Positions 39,582 through 48,514 are shown, counted from the first letter of the stretch. The stretch is 64,000 bases of DNA from Prochlorococcus sp. AG-402-K04 (GCA_003216895.1 QCID01000001.1:181385-245384); one strand, 5' to 3'. Program-made: numbers and translations. Notes: generated by a model from the sequence alone, not told the origin.

Positions 39582-40085
39582 ATGGAAGGAAATAGATTGA
39601 ATCTTCCCTCTTTAGACAAACTGAAAGAATTAGAAAAAAGCGCAAGAGTAGATGGGAGTGGCATTGAATTTGGCTCTCTATTAGGACTATGGAAATTCAA
39701 TTCAGTTTGGAAGCAGGGATCCGATTCAGAAGACTCTATTTCAAGCACTTTGCTACAAGTGCTCTCAGCCAGCCTAGAGTTGAGGAAGGATACACAGAAT
39801 CCAGAAGAAGAGAAATTTACTATCGCCAACGCAATTAAATTTGGATTACTTACTCTCAGATTTAGTGGCTACGCAAATTTAGAAAGGAAGCAACCATTAT
39901 TACCCTTCTGTTTTGATTGCATTCAAATAAAATTAGCTTCATTGACTATTTTAAATAGATCTCTACCGGCGCCGGATCAGAAGAAGAGGCCGTTTTTTGC
40001 ACTAATAGCAATCGACCAAAATGGAAAATGGTTGTCAGCGAGGGGAAAGGGTGGAGGACTTGCTCTATGGGTAAAAGATAAATAA
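39582..40085 (+). CDS. Conserved-looking hypothetical protein, 167 aa
   Basis: Features: LGLWKFNSVWKQGSDSEDSI, LLQVLSASLELRK, and a beta-rich C-terminus FFALIAIDQNGKWLSARGKG ending ALWVKDK. The GLWKFNSVW opening recalls the G-x-W beta strand of fibrillin/lipocalin-like folds, but I do not assert it. Soluble, no signal peptide. Confidence 0.6.
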   Translation: MEGNRLNLPSLDKLKELEKSARVDGSGIEFGSLLGLWKFNSVWKQGSDSEDSISSTLLQVLSASLELRKDTQNPEEEKFTIANAIKFGLLTLRFSGYANLERKQPLLPFCFDCIQIKLASLTILNRSLPAPDQKKRPFFALIAIDQNGKWLSARGKGGGLALWVKDK

Positions 40086-40202
40086 GCAACCAGCTTTGAA
40101 ATATCTAAGATATTTTGTTCAGCAAATTCTTCTAAGAATTTTTTTAATAACAATATCTCCGTATATAGATTAACAATCAAACGTTACAAAGACGTAATGA
40201 CA

Positions 40203-40400
40203 TCAAGCGATAACTTTATTTCTTAAAGAAATCCTATCAATAGAATTTGGATGCTCTCGAATAAATTTATTGAACTCAATCGCTAACTTTCTAGCTTCAA
40301 AAGCATCAATGGCATAAAACCCTAACTCATGTCTTTTATTAGCTAAATCTCGGTAGCTAACAGCGTATCTCTTACAGGATGTAATTGGTCTTGAAGACAA
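40203..40400 (-). CDS. Small basic protein, 65 aa
   Basis: It reads MSSRPITSCKRYAVSYRDLA, then HELGFYAIDAFEARKLAIEF and a helical end. The YAVSYRDLA-x-x-RHELGFYA-x-DAFEA pattern resembles a small beta-beta-alpha domain like those that bind RNA or DNA. Function unknown. Confidence 0.6.
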   Translation of the reverse strand: MSSRPITSCKRYAVSYRDLANKRHELGFYAIDAFEARKLAIEFNKFIREHPNSIDRISLRNKVIA

Positions 40401-40764
40401 TTTTTTCTAAAATCAATTAACCATATCCTATAAACAACAAAATAGTTCTGAAAGAAATCTACCGAACAATTTGGGATAGGAAACCGAATATAAAAAGAAA
40501 TAATGCTTTTGACCAATTAGATGTCAAATAATATCTGAACTAAATTCTTGATGACTATCGTCGCAACCAAATTTTAGCTAAATTGTATTTTTTAAAATTG
40601 TATAAATTTTAAAAGATTTGAAAAATACAAAGCATCTAAATATTCAATTATTAGAAAATCTAATAACATTAATAATTTATACTTTATAGATTTGGTATTT
40701 CTCCCTACATACAGACATTAAGTAAGAAGGTAACTTTAAAAAAATTATTCAATTAATTAAAGTT
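40401..40764. other. Intergenic, no gene seen
   Basis: AT-rich with no credible frame or hairpin terminator. Confidence 0.45.
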
Positions 40765-40845
40765 ATGACTTTAGATATTTACAAAGCGATTGTTAAAGCC
40801 TCCGAGCAAGGGAATTTATGGGGACTCAAACGAACTGATTACTAA
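40765..40845 (+). CDS. Tiny peptide, 26 aa
   Basis: The frame reads MTLDIYKAIVKASEQGNLWG and ends RTDY. It is followed 2 bases later by another short frame. Low support. Confidence 0.35.
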   Translation: MTLDIYKAIVKASEQGNLWGLKRTDY

Positions 40846-40847
40846 CT

Positions 40848-40973
40848 ATGTTTAAATTCACCAAATTTAAGTTTATTCAACTCATTATATTGTGGAATCT
40901 ACCAATCCTAATTTTATTTATAGGAATAATCTCAATACCCATGGAATTATCTGATTCAATTTCAATTTTTTAA
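40848..40973 (+). CDS. Small single-helix membrane peptide, 41 aa
   Basis: It starts MFKFTKFKFIQLIILWNLPI with one long helix and a polar end. It directly follows the 26-residue frame. Confidence 0.45.
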   Translation: MFKFTKFKFIQLIILWNLPILILFIGIISIPMELSDSISIF

Positions 40974-41146
40974 CAACTCAGATCTCTACACAAAAAAATT
41001 TCTTTTTGGTAGAGAAATAATTAATCAATAAGTCTAACCATGAGAATCTAGATATGCACTACTTTTAAACAGCTTGAATGGCTAGAAATAGTAAAAATCT
41101 GGTATTTGATCTATGGCGTTTCCATAAGTACACTGTCCGTGCTTGA

Positions 41147-41458
41147 TTAAGCAGCTTTAAACTGAACACTACTGTTGTCGGTCCATGTCCAAGCAGACTT
41201 CTCCATTGTAGATAGATCGACTCTGTGGCTCGCCATCCAGTCTCCATTTGCTTCAATAAATTTCTCAATATTCCCCTCTGGGTGCTGATGTATAACAATT
41301 ATTTTTTGAGGGTCATCATCACTACACCCTCTGTACAAAGGCTGAATATTAAACTCTCTATGCCTTCTGGTAGCTTCTTTGCTGTCGAAGATTGCAGCCC
41401 ACTCATCAAAGGTGCTTTCAACCTTAAAAGTAAAAACTGAGGTGACAGTAGAAGACAT
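41147..41458 (-). CDS. DUF3764 protein (intact)
   Basis: A 103-residue protein: VTSVFTFKVESTFDEWAAIF, then LYRGCSDDDPQKIIVIHQHP and the end ATMEK-like region with AWTWTD. The pattern F-x-V-x-x-x-(F/Y)-(D/E)-E-W, (L/I)-(Y/F)-R-G, and a final TW is typical of DUF3764, related to dimeric alpha/beta barrels. Two disrupted relatives are at 18467-18731 and 57425-57726. Function unknown. Confidence 0.8.
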   Translation of the reverse strand: MSSTVTSVFTFKVESTFDEWAAIFDSKEATRRHREFNIQPLYRGCSDDDPQKIIVIHQHPEGNIEKFIEANGDWMASHRVDLSTMEKSAWTWTDNSSVQFKAA

Positions 41459-41562
41459 CTAAAATCTTTAATATGGGCAAACGATACCCAAACAAAACAA
41501 AACTGACTAACAGATGTTGTAAAAACTAGATAAATAAGAAAACTTTCTGCTAGAAATAGCTA

Positions 41563-41784
41563 ATGCAGATACCAAGAAAAGCCCTCAAAAGAATCATCAA
41601 CTTAATTGTTGTTCTAATCGTTGCCACTGTTGGGTTCATCAAAGTAAAGCACCCATTTAGTTATTTAATTGGAGTCCCTGTTACAAGTTGGGTCGTTTAT
41701 CTTTTATGTAATGCCATGTGCACAGATATTCTTTTTGGAGAAACATTAGGTTGTTCAGAAAAAAGTATTTACAAGGAGAAATAA
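41563..41784 (+). CDS. Small two-helix membrane protein, 73 aa
   Basis: A basic N-terminus (MQIPRKALKRIIN) leads into two helices (~11-25 and ~32-52), with three Cys in the C-terminal part (CNAMCTDILFGETLGC). Function unknown. Confidence 0.6.
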   Translation: MQIPRKALKRIINLIVVLIVATVGFIKVKHPFSYLIGVPVTSWVVYLLCNAMCTDILFGETLGCSEKSIYKEK

Positions 41785-41941
41785 GCTAACTACGAATTAA
41801 AACTTTCTCAATCAGTGAAGAGAACAAGATGTCCCTAACCTGAAAAGTACTTGCAAAGATAAACTCAAGTTAAGATAACGAATTAATCATAAAATTACTC
41901 TTGACCACACAACATAACAAAATGATATTCGCTTTACTTAG

Positions 41942-42859
41942 TTGGAAATAATCTTTCTTTTAGCTGAATTAATACCATGTCTTTTAATCGGCTATTTACT
42001 AGGACGATTTAAAAAAGATTTATCCCTAACGATATCTCGTCCTTTAATGAACTATGGAATTCCTATCAGCTTGATGGGGATATTACTTAAGTCTGGCCTT
42101 GAATTCCCTTTGATACAATCTGCGGCTTTAGCACTGGTAGCTATTGGCTTATTAATGACTCTATTAAATTGCCTTCCCGGTATAAAAAACTTACTACCAA
42201 ACAGATCTCTTCAATTAGGTAGTGCATTCGGAAATACTGGGTATTTCGGAATACCAGTTTCACTAGCACTGCTTCCAAATCATGCTTTGATTTACAGCAT
42301 AGGTTTTGACCTTGGTGCGACATTAGTAATTTGGAGTATCGGTCCAATACTGCTAACAGATCCTTCAAAAGTTTTAAGTTCTAATAGATATTGGCAGAAT
42401 TTCATAAAAGCAATCTTTAGAAGCCCTGCTGTAAAAGGATTGTTTGGCGCATTAATTGTTCATTCATCACCATGGAATGAACAATTAACAGCCTTACTAT
42501 GGATACCTTCAAGGGTTGTAATTGTTTTAGCACTTGTAATAGTTGGAATGCGTCTATGTTGGTTGAGGAAAGCAAATCTCTCAAGAATAAAAATCCAAAT
42601 AACATCCATAAAAAATGCTTTAATTATGAAACTGGTTGGATTGCCAGTCATTATGTTGATCATTTCCTCAGCGATCAGATTACCCAACGTCATGCGAGAG
42701 GCTTTAGTACTTCAATCAGCTGCGCCAACAGCAATATCTGTCTTACTAATATCCCAAGCGGCTTCTAGAGATGAAGATGAAGCCACATCGCTTGTTGTCT
42801 TAAGTACGATTATCGCGCTCATATCAATCCCTGCTTGGTTGATGATTTTAAGATTGTAA
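41942..42859 (+). CDS. AEC (auxin efflux carrier)-family transporter
   Basis: A 305-residue protein of about ten helices. The AEC signature is seen as ISRPLMNYGIPISLMGIL near the N-terminus, GSAFGNTGYFGIPVSLALLP (~98-117) in the middle, and LQSAAPTAISVLLISQ near the C-terminus. Bacterial members export organic anions such as malate or malonate; the substrate is unknown here. TTG at 41942 is the apparent start. Confidence 0.87.
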   Translation: MEIIFLLAELIPCLLIGYLLGRFKKDLSLTISRPLMNYGIPISLMGILLKSGLEFPLIQSAALALVAIGLLMTLLNCLPGIKNLLPNRSLQLGSAFGNTGYFGIPVSLALLPNHALIYSIGFDLGATLVIWSIGPILLTDPSKVLSSNRYWQNFIKAIFRSPAVKGLFGALIVHSSPWNEQLTALLWIPSRVVIVLALVIVGMRLCWLRKANLSRIKIQITSIKNALIMKLVGLPVIMLIISSAIRLPNVMREALVLQSAAPTAISVLLISQAASRDEDEATSLVVLSTIIALISIPAWLMILRL

Positions 42860-42922
42860 AAAGTTAACAACTATCGTCTTTTAACTCAGTTTGTCTAAGT
42901 TGTAAGAAATACAATTTTTTTA

Positions 42923-43123
42923 ATGACCTCAGCTACAGCAACAAAAGCGACAGCAAAGAAAACAGCGGCAGTAAAATCATCAGCAGTAAAATCTCAATCA
43001 ATTTATTCATCAACCCAATCAAGATTTGCCAGTTCAAAGCTAATTCAAAATCTAGGTTCATCTAATGATGGGGTTCAATTCGATTTTTCAAGTTCGTTAA
43101 GAACTGCATTTGGAAGGGACTAA
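42923..43123 (+). CDS. Small Ala/Lys/Ser-rich protein, 66 aa
   Basis: The N-terminal half (MTSATATKATAKKTAAVKSS) is low complexity and basic; the rest (IQNLGSSNDGVQFDFSSSLR) is polar. It may be disordered. First of a run of short plus-strand genes. Confidence 0.55.
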   Translation: MTSATATKATAKKTAAVKSSAVKSQSIYSSTQSRFASSKLIQNLGSSNDGVQFDFSSSLRTAFGRD

Positions 43124-43129
43124 AAGGAT

Positions 43130-43225
43130 ATGGACCTTTTAAAAACACTTTTTACAGTTGCTATATGTCTAGGAATTGGATGGGCAATCTCAAAAGGGAT
43201 CATGTTTGGTTTGACTCATATTTAA
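43130..43225 (+). CDS. Small single-helix membrane peptide, 31 aa
   Basis: It begins MDLLKTLFTVAICLGIGWAI, one helix with a short end. It starts 6 bases after the previous stop. Confidence 0.45.
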   Translation: MDLLKTLFTVAICLGIGWAISKGIMFGLTHI

Positions 43226-43265
43226 TATTCCTGAAGAATGGCATCCTACAAATGAGGAACTTGAA

Positions 43266-43391
43266 GTGATAGAAAGTGCTTGTATGCAAGTCAAAGTCGC
43301 ATGCGAAAAAATAAAAGCGCAAACAACTGCAAATAAAAAATATATTTCAAATATGCTTAACGAAATAGCAGATCATTATCAAGAAAATTAA
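43266..43391 (+). CDS. Small helical protein, at least 41 aa
   Basis: From GTG (43266) the frame reads MIESACMQVKVACEKIKAQT and ends EIADHYQEN. The open frame extends upstream (IPEEWHPTNEELE) without a standard start codon, so the true start may be a rare ATT or ATA. Its stop overlaps the next ATG (TAATG). Confidence 0.5.
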   Translation: MIESACMQVKVACEKIKAQTTANKKYISNMLNEIADHYQEN

Positions 43392-43582
43392 TGGCTAAAG
43401 AATGGGAACCAAAAGAAGAGCATCAAGCAGTTATTGCAAGGAGTATAGAGTTTATTTCTGATGAATTAGCTGAGTTACAAGTGGCTTTACGGTGTCCAAA
43501 TTCATTTATTGTTGAAATAGCTAATAGGGTAATATCTAAATATAAAACAAACCAATTCATCATTAGAAGAGATGAAGAATAA
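43391..43582 (+). CDS. Small soluble protein, 63 aa
   Basis: It starts MAKEWEPKEEHQAVIARSIE, with FISDELAELQVAL and a basic end. Its start and stop are tightly packed with the neighbouring genes (TAATG before, zero gap after), so this is a small operon. Function unknown. Confidence 0.6.
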   Translation: MAKEWEPKEEHQAVIARSIEFISDELAELQVALRCPNSFIVEIANRVISKYKTNQFIIRRDEE

Positions 43583-43702
43583 ATGGAATTTCTGCAATCA
43601 AATGATTTAAACCAATTGGGGCTTTGGACCCCTCTTATTGGAGGTATTCTTCTTTACGTTGGCTTAAATCTAAAAATCACTGAAGTTGATCCTAATGAGT
43701 AA
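43583..43702 (+). CDS. Small single-helix peptide, 39 aa
   Basis: It reads MEFLQSNDLNQLGLWTPLIG with one helix and an acidic tail (TEVDPNE). Its ATG abuts the preceding stop. Confidence 0.5.
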   Translation: MEFLQSNDLNQLGLWTPLIGGILLYVGLNLKITEVDPNE

Positions 43703-43763
43703 TCAATACATGAAAAATGAGTACAACGATAAGAAAAGGTACAATTTATTAGAATAGTTTGGG

Positions 43764-43955
43764 ATGAAACAAGGAACTCTTGAACTAATTTTTTTTGCTC
43801 TTATTTTCTTGAGTCTTCAATTTTGGTGGATAAGGATGACAATTAAAAATGGTCGAACTGGAGAAGTAGATAAATGGGGGCAAAAAACAAACCAAAAAAA
43901 ACTAAATGAATTGGAGAAAGTGAAGCAAGATTTAGAAAAACTTTTTCGATCTTAG
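43764..43955 (+). CDS. Small membrane-anchored coil protein, 63 aa
   Basis: An N-terminal helix (MKQGTLELIFFALIFLSLQF) and a charged coil (KKLNELEKVKQDLEKLF). Function unknown. Confidence 0.55.
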   Translation: MKQGTLELIFFALIFLSLQFWWIRMTIKNGRTGEVDKWGQKTNQKKLNELEKVKQDLEKLFRS

Positions 43956-43984
43956 TTCTCAATATTACTAAAGCTCTTTAAATA

Positions 43985-44287
43985 ATGAACTATCAAATTT
44001 TGCTTGAAAGCTACGCTGCTGGTGAATGTATTAATAAAGACGAACTATCATTACTAGAATTAGAACTTGATTCTCAACTTGAATCTATTAAATTTTCTCG
44101 CACTCAAGGTTGCACAGAAAAAGCACCAAAGCACATTTGCGAGGCAGCTCAAGTTTGCGAAGGTAGTAGTTGGCTTACTTGCTTTGCTTCAATACTAGAT
44201 AAAGCCAATCCCCTTTCTCTTGGGAATAAATCAAGAGGAGCAAAAGTCATTGATGCACTTCTAGATAACAATTATTTAATGAATTAA
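43985..44287 (+). CDS. APKHIC/GSSW family protein, copy 3
   Basis: A 100-residue helical protein with EKAPKHICEAAQVCEGSSWL and TCFASILDKANPLS, closest to the copy at 31772-32053 in the core and to 35113-35409 at the end (VIDALLDNNYLMN versus VFNALCNAGLIVTD). Three copies in 13 kb. Function unknown. Confidence 0.7.
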   Translation: MNYQILLESYAAGECINKDELSLLELELDSQLESIKFSRTQGCTEKAPKHICEAAQVCEGSSWLTCFASILDKANPLSLGNKSRGAKVIDALLDNNYLMN

Positions 44288-44346
44288 AATATTAAAAACA
44301 ATTATCAATTCATTATTAATAGACAGATTATTATTAAACAAATCCA

Positions 44347-44559
44347 ATGAGCAATAGTGAAAGTCGTGAAGAAAGGAAAAAACGTTTTAAAAATCTTTCA
44401 AGTGCAGAAAGAAAAATGTTGATTAGAAAGAAACTAGAACTACAAGGTTTAACAGAGGGAAGCGGTGTGAGGGGAAAGGATCAATCTTCTTACGACAAAA
44501 AAGAAATGATAGATTTAATTCTATTAACAAGATGTTTTCAAAAGAATAAATTTCAATAA
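44347..44559 (+). CDS. Small basic protein, 70 aa
   Basis: Highly charged: MSNSESREERKKRFKNLSSA, then ERKMLIRKKLELQGL and DKKEMIDLILLTRCFQ. Looks like a soluble helical protein. Function unknown. Confidence 0.6.
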   Translation: MSNSESREERKKRFKNLSSAERKMLIRKKLELQGLTEGSGVRGKDQSSYDKKEMIDLILLTRCFQKNKFQ

Positions 44560-44610
44560 CTCATCCAACAAAAATTTGTTTTACGAAGTTAGTCCCTGCA
44601 AAATGGGCAT

Positions 44611-44814
44611 ATGAATAAACCTATTAAAAAAAAGAAAATTACCTTTGCAAGGTTTGCTGTTCGTACTCTTGCTATTTCTGCAAGCACCCTCGCTCTATTT
44701 GATTTTCTAAAAGGAGACTATCAAGCTGGAGGGCTTCTAGCACTTGGATGGTTAACCATCGTGATCGGGGAGAAAAGGATGTTTAATGGTGAAAAGACAA
44801 ACGAAGAAACCTAA
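44611..44814 (+). CDS. Small two-helix membrane protein, 67 aa
   Basis: A basic N-terminus (MNKPIKKKKITFARFAVRTL) leads to two helices (~19-32 and ~37-52) with a charged end. Function unknown. Confidence 0.58.
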   Translation: MNKPIKKKKITFARFAVRTLAISASTLALFDFLKGDYQAGGLLALGWLTIVIGEKRMFNGEKTNEET

Positions 44815-44951
44815 GAAAATTTCCAACTGTTAACTATCAATAAATAGATCTATAAAATTCATTCAGCTTTTATTCTCTATGCCACCATAAAAGAGGTAAC
44901 AGTGTAAAAGACTTTAAATATTGAGGCATTTCATTCCACCACATTGGTTCT

Positions 44952-45212
44952 ATGAGTGAGACAAAGAAAAATAAGAACTTCAATCTGACAGAAATGAAGT
45001 TCAAGTTTAATGATCTATTTACTGGAATTGCTTTGCTGTTGTGTGCATTTTTATGTGCGTTTAGCCTTGCACTAATTGCAATAAGGCTAGGGCCAATAGC
45101 TAAATGGGCTAATTATCAGACTATTTGCGTTGAACAAGAAAGTTTAAAATCTCCAATCGAATGGGCGGTGCGTAAATGCAATGGAAGATCAAAAGTTTAT
45201 CAAGTGAAGTAA
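44952..45212 (+). CDS. Small membrane protein, 86 aa
   Basis: One long helix (~22-46, FTGIALLLCAFLCAFSLALI) and an extra-membrane tail with two Cys (YQTICVEQESLKS and AVRKCNGRS), which could be disulfide-linked. Function unknown. Confidence 0.6.
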   Translation: MSETKKNKNFNLTEMKFKFNDLFTGIALLLCAFLCAFSLALIAIRLGPIAKWANYQTICVEQESLKSPIEWAVRKCNGRSKVYQVK

Positions 45213-45302
45213 AGGCAACTCAATTAAAATTGAGTTTATAATTTTCACCATTGAGATGATCACGTGTTTCTTAAGAAGCAAAACATCGAATCAATTGTTT
45301 GC

Positions 45303-45917
45303 TTAGAGCCAAAACAATAGAAATCCCGCCAAAAGTCCAGACATATGACCTAACAAGCTAATTCCAGGTAAGAATGACCAGATAATTCCAATACCTGTGA
45401 GTACTGAAATAGATTTAAGTAATCTTGGATCTTTCTTTAGCTCGCATCCAAGGTAAACAAATTTTTTCTTTCCATAAATTGTAGTCATTAGAATAAACGC
45501 GTAGATCCCAAATAAAACTCCACTAAATCCAATAGCTTGAGAATTAGGATTTCTATAAACCAAAATGTCAACGCACCAACAAATGAACGCTTGAAGAGGC
45601 ATTATCAATACAATAAAAGCCAGAAAGAAATAGTCACTTTGAAGGCTTAAAGATTTAAGAAAATATCTAGCTACGATGATTCCAGAGATATTTGCCAATA
45701 AATGATTAAAATCACCATGAAAAAAATGGGATGTAATAATCCTGTATGGCTCATAAAACAACCGTCCAGACCAATAAGCAATAGAAGTCTTATCAATTAT
45801 TCCTAAGTAATCTGTTGCAAAGAAGCAAATAGTGCAAGCCAAGAAGGGGATAAAATATTGCCAATCATCTTTTGAAATTTTATCAAGCATTCCTAAATAG
45901 ATTTGCCAATAATCCAA
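45303..45917 (-). CDS. Rhomboid-family intramembrane serine protease
   Basis: Six helices with the rhomboid signatures: SHFFHGDFNHLLANISG (~63-79), IGFSGVLFGIYAF (catalytic Ser in GFSG, ~S132) and LLGHMSGLLAGFLLF (catalytic His ~191). 204 residues is the compact bacterial size. It cleaves membrane proteins; substrates are unknown. Confidence 0.88.
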   Translation of the reverse strand: MDYWQIYLGMLDKISKDDWQYFIPFLACTICFFATDYLGIIDKTSIAYWSGRLFYEPYRIITSHFFHGDFNHLLANISGIIVARYFLKSLSLQSDYFFLAFIVLIMPLQAFICWCVDILVYRNPNSQAIGFSGVLFGIYAFILMTTIYGKKKFVYLGCELKKDPRLLKSISVLTGIGIIWSFLPGISLLGHMSGLLAGFLLFWL

Positions 45918-46062
45918 TCCTACTTGGTGAATATGATCAATTAAAAAGCGAATAGGGTTAATTCTTTAAGTTTATGAATAAGCTAAAATATTCACCAAAC
46001 AGTACTTCATCAATAAAGAAAAGGACTAAAGCCTAAGGTGAACAAATCTATCATTTCTATAA

Positions 46063-46389
46063 ATGTACATTGATTTAAAAAAGAAACTAAATCTCAATAG
46101 TTATGAATGGTGGAGGAACCACCGAAGGTTTGTAACCCTTGGATTATTTCTGGCATTTTTTGCTGGCTATGTCAGAGGTCCTTCAGCGAAAGACTTCAAA
46201 GTTAATGATATTTGCGGACGTCTAAGCGCTGATTTAATTACAGGTGAAAAGGCTGCAAGAGAATTGAAATTAGGAAAGAAAAGAATCGATGGACTAGAAG
46301 GAGAGAAAGCTGATATTACTAATCACTACTACCACGCCAAGTACTACTGCCAAGGCTACACAAAAGGCAATGTAGGCTTGGGATACTAA
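46063..46389 (+). CDS. Anchored hypothetical protein, 108 aa
   Basis: One helix near the N-terminus (RFVTLGLFLAFFAGYV) and an exported or cytoplasmic part with two Cys (NDICGRLSADLITGEKAARE, and YYCQGYTKG). C-x-R-x-S-A-D and E-K-A-A-R-E-L recall small lumenal proteins. Function unknown. Confidence 0.62.
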   Translation: MYIDLKKKLNLNSYEWWRNHRRFVTLGLFLAFFAGYVRGPSAKDFKVNDICGRLSADLITGEKAARELKLGKKRIDGLEGEKADITNHYYHAKYYCQGYTKGNVGLGY

Positions 46390-46402
46390 TGACATATTTA
46401 CT

Positions 46403-46433
46403 AAAATAGCCAGAGAAAAGCATTGCACTTTTC
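46403..46433 (-). terminator. 3' hairpin of the second H1-like gene
   Basis: On the minus strand GAAAAG-TGCAATG-CTTTTC then TCTGGCTATTTT. Same position, loop and trailing CTGG as in the paralogous gene near 35480, but a different stem sequence that is still fully paired. Confidence 0.65.
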
Positions 46434-46462
46434 AGGCCGCTTTAACGGATCTGGCTTTTTGA

Positions 46463-47080
46463 CTAAGCTTTTAAAGCTTTAACACTAACATTTCTTGCAC
46501 GCTTCGCAGGTCTTCCTGCTGCAGCCTTAGATGCTCTCTTTGAAACTGAACTAGCGTTTGAAGTTGCTTTTTTAGCTTGAGCAGAAGCTACTTTCTTAAC
46601 TGCTGTTTTAACTTTAGAAGTCTTAACTTTTGCTTTTGCAGCGCTCTTGGCTGGAGCAGCTTTAGTTACTGCTTTCTTGGAAGTTACTATTTTAGCTGCA
46701 CTTTTTTTGACAGCAGCCTTTTTAGCAACGGTTTTCTTGACAGCAGCCTTTTTAGCCGACGGTTTTGCTGACACTTTTTTAGCACTCGTAGTCTTACGAG
46801 TACGGTGAGAGAGAATCAAAGCCCACTCATCAGCACTTACATTTGCAGGCTTATTACCATGGATCTCAGAAACTTTTGCAGCTTTCTCAATATCCTTTAT
46901 TAAGTTTTTCCAAGAAGCAGCATAACGCTTATCAGATTGTGATTTAGCACCGCTCTCTACAAGAGTTTCAACAACTTGTGATGCTGTTACTTTTTTTCTT
47001 CTTCGGTTAAAAATTTCCTTTTGAAGAGTAGCGATCATGGCTTCGCCTTTAGCGCTTACTTTGATACTTAATTGAGACAT
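46463..47080 (-). CDS. Histone H1-like protein with Lys/Ala-rich tail, copy 2
   Basis: The first ~92 residues match the protein at 35523-36056 with about five substitutions (for example KGEAMIATL for KGDALIATL). The Lys/Ala tail is longer (~110 residues) and independently arranged, ending AGRPAKRARN near the C-terminus as in the paralogue (AGRPARRARK). Likely a DNA-compacting or RNA-binding protein. Confidence 0.82.
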   Translation of the reverse strand: MSQLSIKVSAKGEAMIATLQKEIFNRRRKKVTASQVVETLVESGAKSQSDKRYAASWKNLIKDIEKAAKVSEIHGNKPANVSADEWALILSHRTRKTTSAKKVSAKPSAKKAAVKKTVAKKAAVKKSAAKIVTSKKAVTKAAPAKSAAKAKVKTSKVKTAVKKVASAQAKKATSNASSVSKRASKAAAGRPAKRARNVSVKALKA

Positions 47081-47140
47081 TGAATTAAGAATTACCTATA
47101 TACAACATCTAGCACATTGTGGGTATCCAAACCGAACAAT

Positions 47141-47164
47141 CTATTTACATGTAGATGTAAATAG
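47141..47164. promoter_or_regulatory. 24-bp perfect palindrome upstream of H1-like gene
   Basis: CTATTTACAT and ATGTAAATAG are exact inverted 10-mers around GTAG, 61 bases upstream of the H1-like start. Each arm contains a TTTACAT half like HLR1, but facing each other. Could be an operator for a dimeric regulator. Confidence 0.5.
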
Positions 47165-47374
47165 CATTTGCATCTTATTAATTTACATAAAAAACTAATC
47201 ATAAAAAGGAATAAGGAGTATAAAAGTGAAGTCATATCAACGTTTTGGCATAGATAGGAAAAGTCTCTCCTAAGGCGAAAATGACTATCAAGAAGGAATT
47301 AAAGGTTTGTTCTTTTTCTAAAAAGTAAGCAATAATCGCAATAAGACACAAAACACAAAATCCGACCAATCAAC

Positions 47375-47527
47375 CTAGTTATCAATAGAAAATGTTCTCT
47401 CTAATTTTGCTTTTATTTGCTTTAAAGACGGTTCTGAGACCTTGAGAATTTTTTTATAAAAGCCATAAAATTTAAGACACGCCAAAGGAAGAAATATTGT
47501 AAGTAGTAAGGTTTTAGTTGTAATCAT
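47375..47527 (-). CDS. Small anchored basic protein, 50 aa
   Basis: It begins MITTKTLLLTIFLPLACLKF then a basic end with SLKQIKAKLERTFS. One N-terminal helix. Function unknown. Confidence 0.5.
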   Translation of the reverse strand: MITTKTLLLTIFLPLACLKFYGFYKKILKVSEPSLKQIKAKLERTFSIDN

Positions 47528-47658
47528 ATGAATGTTATAAACCAAATCAATCAGAAACGCTCAAATATTACTTGTTAAACCTATTTATAAACTCAAGGTC
47601 TTTAGAAAAATTTTAGTTAAGGTCTAGGTGTTAAAAACGAATAAACCAATTCAATAAA

Positions 47659-48420
47659 ATGCAAGACAGGAAGGATCTCAAAGCCCTTATTTACCAAGTA
47701 GCAGCAGCAACAGATAGAGGTCAAAGAATGAATGCGATGATTGCTCCCATGTACCAAAATAAATTAGTAGAGATGAATAAACTAGTTGAAGATCTACTGC
47801 CCCTATCAGATGAAATAACTCAGAGTTCTATTGAGGGTGAATGGGAGCTTATTTTCTCATCAGTTGAATTATTTAGAAGCTCTCCATTTTTTTTGGCAAT
47901 TGAAAAGGCTTTAAATGACAAATCAAAAAGCGATTTATTTTTCAAACTTCATCTTTTACAAGTTGGATCATTTGGTTTATCAACAGTAGGAAGAGTCGGT
48001 CAATCTTTCAATTTTAATAAAGGGGAAATGATCTCCACCTTTGATACCACTATCTTTGGACTGACAACCATCCCAATACTTGGGTGGTTCAAGCTTTTGC
48101 CTACCTTTGGTGGTCGAGTCATAACTCTGGCTAAGGGACTTCAACTAACAGAAAACATTCTTTCAATGGAGTTAGAAAAGACTAAAGTATCAGAGGTGGA
48201 TGGACTGGGAAGAATTCCTTTTTTAAGCACTCTTCTCATGGAAAGGTGGTATCCAGTAAAGACAGTATGGAAACTATTGCCATGGAACAAAGAAAATCCA
48301 AATTGTGAGATTAGTGTGATCTATGTTGACGAAGATTTAAGAATCATTAGAGATATGCACGGAGCATTATTTGTTTACATACGTCCATCAATTCCTCTTC
48401 TAGACCAAACAAAAATCTAA
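47659..48420 (+). CDS. PAP/fibrillin-domain protein
   Basis: A 253-residue lipid-associated (plastoglobulin/fibrillin) protein: DLKALIYQVAAATDRGQRMN at the start, the signature SSIEGEWELIFSSVELFRSS, and the final IVNP-like strand ISVIYVDEDLRIIRDMHGAL with a C-terminal R-D-x-x-G. In cyanobacteria these associate with thylakoid membranes under light stress. Upstream of the CrtH-like gene on the same strand. Confidence 0.85.
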   Translation: MQDRKDLKALIYQVAAATDRGQRMNAMIAPMYQNKLVEMNKLVEDLLPLSDEITQSSIEGEWELIFSSVELFRSSPFFLAIEKALNDKSKSDLFFKLHLLQVGSFGLSTVGRVGQSFNFNKGEMISTFDTTIFGLTTIPILGWFKLLPTFGGRVITLAKGLQLTENILSMELEKTKVSEVDGLGRIPFLSTLLMERWYPVKTVWKLLPWNKENPNCEISVIYVDEDLRIIRDMHGALFVYIRPSIPLLDQTKI

Positions 48421-48514
48421 GTAAATTCCTTCTCAAATACTGACTTCATTCAAGCAGTTCTGAAGAATTTGTTGTAGAAACACTAAAGAAGAAAAACACC
48501 TTAATAAAAAAGGA

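Noticed and set aside
41105..41120. Second LexA-like box (AGTACACTGTCC)
   Set aside because: The right half does not fit GTWC at the required spacing.
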